Assembly: GCF_900290235.1 (NCBI RefSeq)
Contig: NZ_OLMK01000010.1
Location: 186,001-250,000 of the forward strand
Direction of reading: 5' to 3'
Length of the DNA stretch: 64,000 bases
DNA from: Streptomyces sp. MA5143a
GTDB taxonomy: Bacteria > Actinomycetota > Actinomycetes > Streptomycetales > Streptomycetaceae
Shown here piece after piece: positions 1 to 8,078 of the stretch (positions within the stretch are counted from its first letter, which is position 1; the number at the start of each line of letters is the position of its first letter). Made by a program: the position numbers and the translations under genes. Under the pieces are notes generated by a model. The model was not told the origin of the DNA. It made no database searches and saw nothing but the letters and a program-made list of their open reading frames with translations.

Positions 1-195
1 CCGCACGGCAACACCGTCGAGTACACGACGGAACTGGAGCTGCTGGACGAGGACACCTGGCACCCCCACGTCTACGACTTCTCCCGGCCCGAGGTCGCCG
101 ACCAGTGGGGCACCGCGAACCCGATGAACGAACTGGTCGCCAAGGAGTCGTTCAACGACGTCGACCGCGGCGTGTTCGTCGCCCCGCCGGTGTAA
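1..195 (+). CDS. VOC-family (extradiol-type) dioxygenase, 3' end only
   Basis: Only the last 64 codons are present; the frame is open from base 1 and stops with TAA at 193-195. It begins PHGNTVEYTTEL, the shape of the final metal-site strand of extradiol dioxygenases and other vicinal-oxygen-chelate proteins, where the Glu is normally the last metal ligand. A polar C-terminal tail follows. The next gene, an FAH-family hydrolase, starts 13 bases later, so the two are probably co-transcribed and act in ring cleavage of a catecholic substrate. The substrate cannot be told from this fragment. Family assignment is moderately secure. Confidence 0.6.
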   Translation, partial: PHGNTVEYTTELELLDEDTWHPHVYDFSRPEVADQWGTANPMNELVAKESFNDVDRGVFVAPPV

Positions 196-208
196 GGGGC
201 GCCGACTC

Positions 209-1138
209 TTGCGCATCGCCACTTACCTGTACAGGGGGCGGCGCCACTGCGGAGTCGTCGAGGGCACCCTCGTACGGCCGCTGCCGGACGGGACCTCGCC
301 GCTCGACGCGGCGGCGGGGGCCCGCCCGGCCGGGCCCGCCGTGCCGCTGGCCGACGTACGGCTGCTGCCGCCGCTGGAACCGCCCACCGTCCGGGACTTC
401 GTCACCTTCGAGGAGCACGTCGAGGGCGTACGGCGCTCGGTCGACGGGGCGGGCGGGGTGCCCGACGCCTGGTACGACGCGCCGACCTTCTACTTCACCA
501 ACCCGTACGCGGTCATCGGCCCGTACGACGACGTACCCGTGCCGCCGGGCTCCGGGCTGCTGGACTTCGAGCTGGAGGTCGCCGCGGTCATCGGCCGCGC
601 GGGCCGCGACCTCACCCCCGAACAGGCCCGTGACCACATCGTCGGCTACACGATCCTGGGCGACTGGTCCGCCCGGGACCTCCAGTCCCGTGAGATGCGG
701 GTCGGACTCGGCCCCTGCAAGGGCAAGGACACCGCCGCCACCCTCGGCCCGTACCTCGTCACCACCGACGAACTGGAGGAGTTCCGGGACGCCGACGGCT
801 TCCTGCGGCTGGCCCTGACCGCCTCGGTGAACGGCGAGGTCGTCGGGCGGGACCTGCTGTCGAACATGAGCTGGACCTTCGAGGAGATGACCGCCTACGC
901 CTCCCGGGGCACCTGGGTGCGCCCCGGCGACGTCCTCGGCTCGGGCACCTGCGGCAACGGCGGCTGCCTCGCCGAACTGTGGGGCGTACGGGGCGAGGCG
1001 TTCCCGCCGCCGCTGAGGCCCGGCGACACCGTCACCCTCACCGTCGAGGGCATCGGCACGGTCTCCAACACGGTGGTCCCGGGCGCCGATCCGGTGCCGC
1101 TGCCGACCGCCCGCCGACGCACCCGGGAGCGGCCGTGA
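209..1138 (+). CDS. Fumarylacetoacetate hydrolase family protein
   Basis: 309 residues, TTG start at 209 chosen because AAGGGG lies 8-15 bases upstream and the protein begins MRIATYLYRG, normal for the family. It should cleave or isomerise a beta-diketo/acylpyruvate-type acid with a divalent metal. The metal-site acidic residues are visible as DFELE (Glu121, Glu123) and GDWSARD (Asp152), followed by KGKD near 171. The length suits single-domain homoprotocatechuate-type hydrolase/isomerases. It sits between a dioxygenase end and an SDR whose GTG start overlaps its TGA (GTGA), indicating translational coupling in one catabolic operon. Substrate unknown. Confidence 0.82.
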   Translation: MRIATYLYRGRRHCGVVEGTLVRPLPDGTSPLDAAAGARPAGPAVPLADVRLLPPLEPPTVRDFVTFEEHVEGVRRSVDGAGGVPDAWYDAPTFYFTNPYAVIGPYDDVPVPPGSGLLDFELEVAAVIGRAGRDLTPEQARDHIVGYTILGDWSARDLQSREMRVGLGPCKGKDTAATLGPYLVTTDELEEFRDADGFLRLALTASVNGEVVGRDLLSNMSWTFEEMTAYASRGTWVRPGDVLGSGTCGNGGCLAELWGVRGEAFPPPLRPGDTVTLTVEGIGTVSNTVVPGADPVPLPTARRRTRERP

Positions 1139-1872
1139 GCACGAGGGGGAGGCTCGCCGGGAAGGTGGTCGTCGTCACCGGCGCCGCGCGCGGCCAGGGC
1201 GCCGCCGAGGCCGAGGCACTGGCCGGGGCGGGCGCCCGGGTCGTCGCCACGGACGCGCGACCGGAGGGCGACTGCCGCCGCCTCGACGTCACCAGCGAGC
1301 GCGAGTGGACCGAACTCGCCGGCTGGCTGCGGGAGTCGTACGGGCAGGTGCACGGCCTCGTCAACAACGCGGGCGTCACCTGGCGCGCCCGCGTCGGCGA
1401 CGTCCGCCCCGAGGACTTCGCCCGCGTCCACGCCGTCAACGTCACCGGCCCGCTGCTGGGGATCCAGCACCTGGCCCCGCTGATGCCGCCCGGTTCGTCC
1501 GTCGTCAACGTCGGCTCCTCCGCCGCGCTCACCGGCCACTACCCGGTCGCCTACACGGCCAGCAAGTGGGCGCTGCGCGGGCTGTCGAAGGCCGCCGCCA
1601 CGGAACTCGGGCCCCGGGGCATCCGCGTGAACACCATCCACCCCGGCTTCATCGAGACCGACATGACCGCCTCGGCCGCGCCCGCCTTCCGCGAGGCGAA
1701 CCTCCGTGAGACACCGCTCGGCCGGGTCGGCACCGTCCACGAGGTCGCCCCGCTCGTGGTGTTCCTGCTCTCCGACGACGCCTCCTTCATCACCGGGGCC
1801 GAGATCCCGGTCGACGGCGGCCTCACCGCGCACGGCGGCGCCAAGTCCCTCTCGGACGCGCTGCGCACCTAG
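1135..1872 (+). CDS. Short-chain dehydrogenase/reductase
   Basis: 245 residues, GTG start overlapping the FAH stop codon by 4 bases. Classical SDR: cofactor motif TGAARGQG at 15-22, NNAG at 77-80, catalytic Ser near 128-129, Tyr140 and Lys144 in YTASK, and PGFIETDM after the active site. The Asp after the second beta strand (VVATD) suggests NAD(H) preference. It probably oxidises or reduces a hydroxyl/keto group in the same pathway as the two upstream genes. The stop codon TAG lies inside a 19-bp sequence that recurs, inverted, at the end of the TetR gene near 21410. Confidence 0.85.
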   Translation: MSTRGRLAGKVVVVTGAARGQGAAEAEALAGAGARVVATDARPEGDCRRLDVTSEREWTELAGWLRESYGQVHGLVNNAGVTWRARVGDVRPEDFARVHAVNVTGPLLGIQHLAPLMPPGSSVVNVGSSAALTGHYPVAYTASKWALRGLSKAAATELGPRGIRVNTIHPGFIETDMTASAAPAFREANLRETPLGRVGTVHEVAPLVVFLLSDDASFITGAEIPVDGGLTAHGGAKSLSDALRT

Positions 1873-1886
1873 GTGTATTGACCCGC
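1868..1886 (+). repeat. 19-bp dispersed sequence, copy 1
   Basis: CCTAGGTGTATTGACCCGC, AT-rich for this genome. The TAG inside CCTAGG is the SDR stop codon. An exact copy lies in inverted orientation at 21396-21414, where it again supplies a stop codon. Flanks of the two copies do not match. Confidence 0.75.
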
Positions 1887-1916
1887 CCGGCGCTGTTCGC
1901 GTCGTGGTCCCCGCTG

Positions 1917-2026
1917 GGTCACATCCGCGCCACGGACCCTTCCCCGGCATTCGTTCCTCTTGGACCATTCCCCCGGGGGCGCTTCGAGAGCCCCGCGCAG
2001 CACCCCCGGCGCGCAGGTCACATCCG
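1917..2026 (+). promoter_or_regulatory. Two copies of an 11-mer upstream of phospholipase C
   Basis: GGTCACATCCG occurs at 1917-1927 and again at 2016-2026, 99 bases apart, in the 187-base gap before the phospholipase gene. Each fits about 9 of 11 positions of the direct-repeat unit described for PhoP boxes of Streptomyces as I recall it, but the units are not adjacent as in a true PHO box. Phosphate control is therefore a guess. Confidence 0.25.
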
Positions 2027-2059
2027 ACGCACCACGTCAGGACAAGAGGTCATCCACCC

Positions 2060-4129
2060 ATGCCTGAAGTCAACCGGCGGCGATTCCTCCAGGTAGCGGG
2101 CGCCACCACGGCGTTCACCGCTCTGTCGGCCAGCATCCAGCGGGCCGCGGCACTGCCCGCGCACCACCGTTCCGGCACCATCGAGGACGTCGAGCACATC
2201 GTCGTCCTCATGCAGGAGAACCGGTCCTTCGACCACTACTTCGGCTCGCTGAGAGGCGTACGCGGCTTCGGTGACCCGCATCCGGTCACGCTGGACAACG
2301 GCAAGACGGTGTGGCACCAGTCGGACGGCACCAAGGACGTCCTGCCGTTCCACCCCGAGGCCGACGACCTCGGCATGCGGTTCCTGGAGGGCCTGCCGCA
2401 CGGCTGGCCCGACGGGCACGCCGCCTACAACGGCGGCAAGTACGACAGGTGGGTGCCCGCCAAGGGCACCACGACCATGGCGTATCTGACCCGCGAGGAC
2501 ATCCCGTTCCACTACGCACTCGCCGACACCTTCACCGTCTGCGACGCGTACCACTGCTCGTTCATCGGCTCCACCGACCCGAACCGCTACTACATGTGGT
2601 CCGGCTGCACCGGCAACGACGGCACCGGCGGCGGCCCCGTCCTCGGCAACGACGAACGCGGCTACGGCTGGACGACGTACCCCGAGCGCCTCGAAGCGGC
2701 CGGGATCTCCTGGAAGATCTACCAGGACATCGGTGACGGCCTGGACGCGGCCGGTTCCTGGGGCTGGATCGCCGACGCCTACCGGGGCAACTACGGCGAC
2801 AACTCCCTGCTCTACTTCGACAAGTACCGCGACGCCAAGCCCGGCGACCCCTGGTACGACAAGGCCCGCACCGGTACGAACGTCAAGGCCGGCGACGGCT
2901 ACTTCGACCAGCTGAAGGCGGACGTGAAGGCGGGCCGGCTGCCGCAGGTCTCCTGGATCGCGGCGCCCGAGGCGTTCTCCGAGCACTCCAACTGGCCCTC
3001 GAACTACGGCGCCTGGTACATCGCCCAGGTCCTCGACGCGCTCACCTCCGACCCGGGCGTCTGGGCGCGGACCGCGCTGTTCATCACGTACGACGAGAAC
3101 GACGGGTTCTTCGACCACGTCGTGCCGCCGCTGCCGCCGCGCTCGGCCGCGCAGGGCAGGTCGACCGTCGACGTCGGCCTGGACCTGTTCGCCGGGAGTG
3201 CGACGCACGTCGCCGGGCCGTACGGGCTCGGACCGAGGGTGCCGATGCTGGTGGTGTCGCCGTGGAGCAAGGGCGGCTTCGTGTGCTCCGAGACGTTCGA
3301 CCACACGTCGATCGTGCGGTTCATGGAGCGCCGCTTCGGGGTGCGGGAGCCCAACATCTCGCCGTGGCGGCGCGCCGTCTGCGGTGACCTGACGTCCGCG
3401 TTCGACTTCTCCCGCAAGGACAGCCGGCCGGCCGCGCTGCCCGACACGGACGCGTACGAGCCGCCGGACCGCGAACGGCACCCCGACTACCGGCCGACCG
3501 TGCCCGCCGACCCGAGCATGCCGAGGCAGGAGCGGGGCCTGCGGCCCGCACGGCCGCTCCTGTACGCGCCCAGGGTGGACGGTTCGGCCGACCCGGCCGC
3601 CGGGACCTTCACGCTCACCTTCGCCTCCGGCGCGAGGGCCGGTGCCGCGTTCCTCGTCACCTCCGGCAACCGCGCGGACGGGCCGTGGACGTACACCACC
3701 GGGGCGGGCACAACCCTCTCCGACAGATGGAACCTGGCGGCCTCCGGCGGCTCCTACGACCTCACGGTGCACGGCCCGAACGGCTTCCTGCGCGTCTTCG
3801 AGGGGCCGGGCACGGGCCCGTCGGCCGGGCTGGAGGTCACCGCGCGGCCTGTCGGCGGTGACCTGGAACTGACCTTCACCAACAAGGGTTCCGCCGCGCT
3901 GAGCCTGAGGATCCGCAGCGGGTACGGCGCCGGTCGGGGCCGTACCTTCCGGGTGCGGGCCGGGGCCACCGTCCGGCGCGTCGTGGATCTCCGGGCGAGC
4001 CACCGCTGGTACGACCTGACGGTGACCACGTCGGCGGCCCCCGGCTACGTCCGCCGCTTCGCGGGCCATGTGGAGAACGGCCGGGTGGGCGTGAGCGACC
4101 CGGCGCTGGGCCGGAAGGCCGACGCCTGA
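2060..4129 (+). CDS. Phosphocholine-specific phospholipase C (Tat-exported)
   Basis: 689 residues. ATG at 2060 gives MPEVNRRRFLQV, a twin-arginine signal followed by a hydrophobic stretch, so the enzyme is probably exported folded. The mature N-terminus has IVVLMQENRSFDHYFG (about 48-62), the hallmark of the non-haemolytic phospholipase C / acid-phosphatase superfamily. YDENDGFFDHVVPP in the middle and SPWSKGGFV later complete the catalytic domain. The last 200 residues form two beta-rich C-terminal repeats of the bacterial phospholipase C type (about 500-590 and 600-685). It should release phosphorylated head groups from phosphatidylcholine or sphingomyelin outside the cell. Monocistronic. 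Confidence 0.9.
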   Translation: MPEVNRRRFLQVAGATTAFTALSASIQRAAALPAHHRSGTIEDVEHIVVLMQENRSFDHYFGSLRGVRGFGDPHPVTLDNGKTVWHQSDGTKDVLPFHPEADDLGMRFLEGLPHGWPDGHAAYNGGKYDRWVPAKGTTTMAYLTREDIPFHYALADTFTVCDAYHCSFIGSTDPNRYYMWSGCTGNDGTGGGPVLGNDERGYGWTTYPERLEAAGISWKIYQDIGDGLDAAGSWGWIADAYRGNYGDNSLLYFDKYRDAKPGDPWYDKARTGTNVKAGDGYFDQLKADVKAGRLPQVSWIAAPEAFSEHSNWPSNYGAWYIAQVLDALTSDPGVWARTALFITYDENDGFFDHVVPPLPPRSAAQGRSTVDVGLDLFAGSATHVAGPYGLGPRVPMLVVSPWSKGGFVCSETFDHTSIVRFMERRFGVREPNISPWRRAVCGDLTSAFDFSRKDSRPAALPDTDAYEPPDRERHPDYRPTVPADPSMPRQERGLRPARPLLYAPRVDGSADPAAGTFTLTFASGARAGAAFLVTSGNRADGPWTYTTGAGTTLSDRWNLAASGGSYDLTVHGPNGFLRVFEGPGTGPSAGLEVTARPVGGDLELTFTNKGSAALSLRIRSGYGAGRGRTFRVRAGATVRRVVDLRASHRWYDLTVTTSAAPGYVRRFAGHVENGRVGVSDPALGRKADA

Positions 4130-4167
4130 CGGTCCGAGAGCGCGGTCGCTGCCTCCGGCCCGGGAGG
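4130..4167. terminator. Weak hairpin between convergent genes
   Basis: The short gap between the phospholipase gene and the oppositely oriented transporter contains CCTCC and GGAGG separated by six bases (about 4152-4167). It is a modest stem with no T tract. Confidence 0.3.
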
Positions 4168-5112
4168 TCAGAGCGGGGTCAGTTCGGGGCGCAGTGACGG
4201 TTCCGTGGGGGCCTGCCGGGGCTCCAGGGACAGGACCGCGGCCACCGGGTGGGTCTCGTCGGCCGGGTGCGGGTGCGGGTGCGGGTGCGGGGCGGTGCGG
4301 GGGGCGCGGGTCAGGAGGACCACGCCCCGGCCCGCCACCACCGCCCCGGCCAGGGCGAGGAGCACGCCCGCCGCGCCGCCCCGCAGGCCCTCGCCGAGGA
4401 GGGACAGGCCGATCACCGCGGCGGCGACCGGGTTCGTCAGGGTCACCACCGCGAGCGGGGCGCCCAGGCCGCCCCGGTAGGCCGTCTGCGAGAGGAACAG
4501 GCCGCCCACGGCGAAGGCCGCGACCAGGAGGGACACGACGACGACCTCGACGCTCAGCAACGCGCCCGAGGGGTCGGTCGCGGCCACCGTGACCGTCTGG
4601 GTCAGCGCGGACGCGACGCCCGACGCCACCCCGGACGCGGTCGCGTGCCGCAGTCCGGGCCGGGTGCCGCGGCGGGACAGCAGCCCGATCAGCGCGGCCG
4701 TGGCCCCGGCGACGGCGACCGCCTCCGGCACGCTCAGCACGTCGCCCGGAGCGGAACCGGACGCGGTGACCAGGATCGCCGCGAGCCCCACCAGCGTGAG
4801 CGCCGTACCGCGCCACTCCACCGCGCCGACCCGTCGCCCGGCCAGCCGCGCCCCCAGCGGCACGGCGGCCACGAGGGTGAGCGCGCCCAGGGGTTGGACC
4901 ACGGTGAGGGGCCCGTACTTCAGGGCGACCACGTGCAGCAGCGCGGCCCCGGCGTTGAGCGCGACCGAACTCCACCAGGCGCCGCTGGCGAGCATCCGTC
5001 GTACCCCGGTGCCGGCGTCGCGAGCGGCGAGCCGCTCCTGGGCGACGGCGGCGGCCGCGTAGGCGACGGCCGAGACGAGGGAGAGGGCGACGGCGACGAG
5101 GGTGGCGTTCAT
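4168..5112 (-). CDS. DMT/EamA-type multidrug or metabolite transporter with His-Pro tail
   Basis: 314 residues, about nine to ten hydrophobic segments. ATG at 5112 overlaps the upstream PAP2 stop codon (ATGA), so the pair is coupled. MNATLVAVALSLVSAVAYA and the later segment GPLTVVQPLGALTLVAA resemble NIPA/EamA-like carriers of the drug/metabolite transporter superfamily; direction and substrate are unknown. After the last membrane segment, at about residue 268, the tail contains four consecutive His-Pro dipeptides encoded by a 6-bp tandem repeat. This is a possible cytoplasmic metal-binding stretch or simply a microsatellite. Confidence 0.75.
   Translation of the reverse strand: MNATLVAVALSLVSAVAYAAAAVAQERLAARDAGTGVRRMLASGAWWSSVALNAGAALLHVVALKYGPLTVVQPLGALTLVAAVPLGARLAGRRVGAVEWRGTALTLVGLAAILVTASGSAPGDVLSVPEAVAVAGATAALIGLLSRRGTRPGLRHATASGVASGVASALTQTVTVAATDPSGALLSVEVVVVSLLVAAFAVGGLFLSQTAYRGGLGAPLAVVTLTNPVAAAVIGLSLLGEGLRGGAAGVLLALAGAVVAGRGVVLLTRAPRTAPHPHPHPHPADETHPVAAVLSLEPRQAPTEPSLRPELTPL
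4265..4288 (-). repeat. Hexanucleotide microsatellite GGGTGC x4
   Basis: Four exact copies of GGGTGC on the plus strand, encoding the His-Pro repeat in the tail of the DMT transporter on the minus strand. Copy number change in steps of one unit would keep the frame. Confidence 0.85.
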
Positions 5113-5903
5113 CGGCCCGCTCCGACCAGCGCGGGCTCCTCGACGGGCGAGAGGCCCACCGGCCGCCGGGCGGTCGTGGCCGTCCGGCGCGGGAGCCGGA
5201 TCACGGCGAGGGCGATGCCCAGCAGCCCGCCCGCCACGATCGCGTCCAGCCAGTAGTGGTTCGCCGTGCCGACGATCACCAGCAGCGTGACCAGCGGGTG
5301 CAGCAGCCAGAGCACGCGCCACCGGGAGCGGGTCGCGGCGATCAGCCCGATCGCGACCACGAGGGCCCAGCCGAAGTGGAGCGAGGGCATCGCAGCGAAC
5401 TGGTTCGCCAGCGAGTCGGTCGCCGGGACGGCCGAGTACACCGTCGGCCCGTACACCTGCCCGGTGTCGACGAGCCCCGCCGCCTCCAGCATCCGCGGCG
5501 GGGCCAGCGGAAAGGCCAGATGGAGCAGCAGGGCGGCGGCGGTGACGGCCGCGAGGATCCGGCGGGCCCACACGTAGTGCGCGGGGCGCCGCAGGTACAG
5601 CCAGACCAGGAACGCCGCGGTGGCCGGGAAGTGGACGGTCGCGTAGTAGACGTTCGCGAGGTGGACCAGCGTGTCGCCGTGCAGCAGCGCCGACTGCACG
5701 GCCCCCTCGCCGGGCAGCCGGAGCGCGCGCTCCCACTCCCAGACGCGGTCGGCGTCGCGGAACGCCTCGGCGGTGTGCCCGCTCGTCAGCGTCCGGCCGA
5801 ACTTGTAGAGGAGGAAGAGACCCGCGACGAGCAGGAGCTCACGGACGAGGGGCGGCCGCGGTGTCGCGGCGGCCGGCTCTGGAGGCGCGGTGCGGCATTC
5901 CAT
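5109..5903 (-). CDS. PAP2-superfamily membrane phosphatase/phosphotransferase
   Basis: 264 residues with five to six membrane spans. The active-site pieces are FAAMPSLHFGWA (His of the SxH motif, about 189-200) and TANHYWLDAIVAG near 226-238. This spacing fits the inositolphosphotransferase-like branch of PAP2 proteins common in actinobacteria. It likely removes or transfers a phosphate group on a lipid phosphate at the membrane. It is the first gene of a two-gene operon with the DMT transporter, transcribed away from a TetR gene across the 16-bp operator array, so the operon is probably repressed by that TetR. Lipid substrate not inferable. Confidence 0.8.
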   Translation of the reverse strand: MECRTAPPEPAAATPRPPLVRELLLVAGLFLLYKFGRTLTSGHTAEAFRDADRVWEWERALRLPGEGAVQSALLHGDTLVHLANVYYATVHFPATAAFLVWLYLRRPAHYVWARRILAAVTAAALLLHLAFPLAPPRMLEAAGLVDTGQVYGPTVYSAVPATDSLANQFAAMPSLHFGWALVVAIGLIAATRSRWRVLWLLHPLVTLLVIVGTANHYWLDAIVAGGLLGIALAVIRLPRRTATTARRPVGLSPVEEPALVGAGR

Positions 5904-5971
5904 CCCCCGGCCCTTTCCCTGACGGCGCTGGTGGCGCTGGTTCCTGGTGGCACGACGAACGACACGAACGC

Positions 5972-6099
5972 GTACCGATACGGACCTGTTCCGATACGGG
6001 ACAGTTCCGATACGCGAGTGTACCGATACGGCACTGTACCGAAACTAGGGGGTATCGATACGGTGCTGTACCGATACGTTGGCGTTCCGGTACAGTGGC
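5972..6099. promoter_or_regulatory. Eight-unit 16-bp tandem operator array
   Basis: Eight contiguous units with exact 16-bp period start at 5972, 5988, 6004, 6020, 6036, 6052, 6068 and 6084. The core is GTACCGATACGG, with GTTCCGATACGG variants. Each core GTA-CCGA-TAC is nearly palindromic, and the unit at 6052 is a perfect palindrome GTATCGATAC. The array fills most of the gap between the divergent PAP2 and TetR genes. The fixed spacing of about 1.5 helical turns suggests several TetR dimers bind side by side. Promoters for both directions must lie within or next to it. Confidence 0.85.
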
Positions 6100-6146
6100 G
6101 TCCCGGCAGGCCCGGAGAGGTGACCCGACCGAAGGAGACGAGAGTC

Positions 6147-6761
6147 ATGACGTCGCAGGCCGCGGACGGGCCGGACACGGCCGTCGCCTCGCGCCGCTCC
6201 AAGATCACGCCCGAGCGTGAGCGGGAGTTCTTCGACGCCGTGCTCGAACAGATCCGAGAGTGCGGCTACGACTCGGTGACCATGGAGGGTGTCGCCGCGA
6301 GCACCCGATGCAGCAAGTCCACGCTCTACCGGCAGTGGAAGAACAAGCCCCAGTTCGTGGCCGCGGCGCTGCGCGCCCGCCGCAGCGTCCGCTTCGGCGG
6401 CATCGACACCGGGTCCCTCCGTGGTGACCTGTGCGAGGTGGCCCGGCAGGCGAGCGAGGGGTTCGCCCTGGAGGGCCGGATCTACCAGGCGCTCGGCCAG
6501 GCCGTCGTCCAGGACGAGGAGCTGCGGGCCGCCCTGCGCCACGCCCTCGTCGAGCCCGAGATCGACGCCCTCAAGGCGATGATCGACCGCGGTGTCGCGC
6601 GGGGTGAGGTCCCCGCCGGCCATCCCGCGCTGGAGTTCGTCCCGGCCCAGATCTTCGGGGTGCTCCGGGCCCGCCCGGTCCTGGACGGGCAGGACGCGGA
6701 CGAGACGTACATCATCAGATTCTTGGAGGCGGCCGTGTTCCCCGCACTCGGTCTCACCTGA
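6147..6761 (+). CDS. TetR-family transcriptional regulator
   Basis: 204 residues, ATG at 6147 with GGAGACGAG upstream. The N-terminal DNA-binding domain (about 20-65) has the usual TetR helix-turn-helix, ending CSKSTLYRQWKNKPQFVAAAL. The C-terminal ligand domain has no family-specific signature I recognise, though LRARPVLDGQ resembles the TetR_C subgroup near MFS/DMT efflux genes. It is divergent from the PAP2-DMT operon, and the tandem 16-bp array between them is its likely operator, giving autorepression and control of the membrane operon. Confidence 0.88.
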   Translation: MTSQAADGPDTAVASRRSKITPEREREFFDAVLEQIRECGYDSVTMEGVAASTRCSKSTLYRQWKNKPQFVAAALRARRSVRFGGIDTGSLRGDLCEVARQASEGFALEGRIYQALGQAVVQDEELRAALRHALVEPEIDALKAMIDRGVARGEVPAGHPALEFVPAQIFGVLRARPVLDGQDADETYIIRFLEAAVFPALGLT

Positions 6762-6841
6762 TGCTCGGGCCGCCGTCCAGGGATGACCGGACGGCGACTC
6801 GATCGCGCCGCACCGTGGGGACGGGGGCGGCGCGCACCCCT

Positions 6842-6888
6842 CGGCCGGGTGGGGTTCCTCTGGAGCGGAGAGGAACCCCACCCGGCCG
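6842..6888. terminator. Strong bidirectional terminator hairpin
   Basis: Perfect 20-bp inverted repeat (arms 6842-6861 and 6869-6888) with a 7-base loop GGAGCGG. It lies between the convergent TetR and DUF2510 genes and ends 2 bases before the latter's stop codon. No T tract, as usual in Streptomyces. Confidence 0.9.
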
Positions 6889-6890
6889 GC

Positions 6891-7931
6891 TCACACGTCC
6901 TGGCCGTTGCCCCCGCCGCTGGTGATCGCCGCCTTCTTGATGCCCTTGGTGATGTCGTCGATCACCGACTGCTCGGGCGCCTCGTCGCTGACGTCGATGC
7001 CGAAGCGCACCACGACGAGCCGTGAGGAGTCGGCCGGGGACGGGAACGCGAGCGACTCGACATAACCGTCGTCGCCCTTGCCGGTCGCCACCTTCCAGCG
7101 GACCAGATAGCCCTTCTCGCCGGCCACGGTCACCGCCTTCGAGGCCAGCTCCTTGTGCGAGCTGATCTTGCCGTAGCCCTCGGTGCCGTAGGCGTCCTCG
7201 GCGTTCTGGGCGATGTCCTCCTTGGCCGCCGCCTCCGCCGTGGTGGCCTTCAGGTTCAGTTCCTTGGCCGGCATCGAGTACGCGCCGCCGCGCGTGCAGT
7301 TCTTCGAGGGGTCGGCGGGGCACTTGTACGACGCCTCCGTCACCACCTGCGCGCCGACCGGCAGCGGAGAGGTGACCCAGCCGTCCGGCACCGGGATGCT
7401 GATGCCGCTCGCCGAGTCGGTGGCGTACCCGTCCTCGGTCTGCGGCGGTCTCCCCGAGCCGTCCGGCGCCGGCGACTGCCCGCCGGAGCCACCGGAACCC
7501 CCCGAGCCGCCGGGCCCGCCCTGACCGCCGGAGCCCCCGTCCCGCCCGCCGTCGCCGCCCCGGCCGTCCTGCCCTCCGGAGCCCTGCGACGTCGTACTGC
7601 CGTCGCTGCCGCTGTCCCTGCCGACCAGCGCGTACGCGCCGATCCCGATGCACGCCAGGACCGCGACGGCCACGGTGACGGCTATGCCCGTGCGCAGCCC
7701 GCGCTTCGGCGCCGGGGTGCCGTACGCCGGGTATCCGGGATACGCCGGTGCGGCGCCGGGCGGATACGGCCCGGCCGCCGGCGGGAAGGCCGGAGGGCCG
7801 AACGTCCCGGCCGAGCCCGCGGGCCGGACCTGGTCCGTCCACGCCCTTCCGTCCCACCAGCGCTCGGTGGGCGGCGCGTCATTCGTCTGGCCGGGATCGG
7901 GGTACCAGCCGGGAGGAGTCACCTGCGTCAT
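6891..7931 (-). CDS. DUF2510 single-pass membrane protein with Gly/Ser linker
   Basis: 346 residues from ATG at 7931 (MTQVTPPGWYPDPG). The start is chosen because DUF2510 proteins begin just before this Trp-Tyr-Pro-Asp motif. Order: DUF2510 (about 6-36, PGWYPDPG...RWWDGRAW), a Pro/Gly/Tyr-rich cytoplasmic stretch, one membrane segment (about 80-104), a very Gly/Ser/Asp-rich linker (about 107-165), then an extracellular domain of roughly 180 residues of unknown fold. The ectodomain has one Cys pair (about 20 residues around KCPADPSKNC). The role is unknown; such proteins are membrane anchored with an exported domain. Confidence 0.75.
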   Translation of the reverse strand: MTQVTPPGWYPDPGQTNDAPPTERWWDGRAWTDQVRPAGSAGTFGPPAFPPAAGPYPPGAAPAYPGYPAYGTPAPKRGLRTGIAVTVAVAVLACIGIGAYALVGRDSGSDGSTTSQGSGGQDGRGGDGGRDGGSGGQGGPGGSGGSGGSGGQSPAPDGSGRPPQTEDGYATDSASGISIPVPDGWVTSPLPVGAQVVTEASYKCPADPSKNCTRGGAYSMPAKELNLKATTAEAAAKEDIAQNAEDAYGTEGYGKISSHKELASKAVTVAGEKGYLVRWKVATGKGDDGYVESLAFPSPADSSRLVVVRFGIDVSDEAPEQSVIDDITKGIKKAAITSGGGNGQDV

Positions 7932-8078
7932 GACGCCACCGTATGAGGCCGGAGTGAGAAGCGGATGAGAGGGGACCGGAATTGGTCGCGCCGAGCGCGG
8001 TTCCGACCCCTTAGCGCACTTCCGCACGATGATCTGGATTACCCCGATATGCCGATGATGGGCGGGGGCCGATGCCCG

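Noticed and set aside
2018..4975. Very long open frame on the minus strand opposite phospholipase C
   Set aside because: Antisense frame of a high-GC gene with Arg/Gly/Ala-rich low-complexity translation; the plus strand encodes a clear phospholipase.
5972..6099. Possible CRISPR array because of regular repeats
   Set aside because: Units are 16 bp with no variable spacers, and no cas genes are present; the operator explanation fits better.
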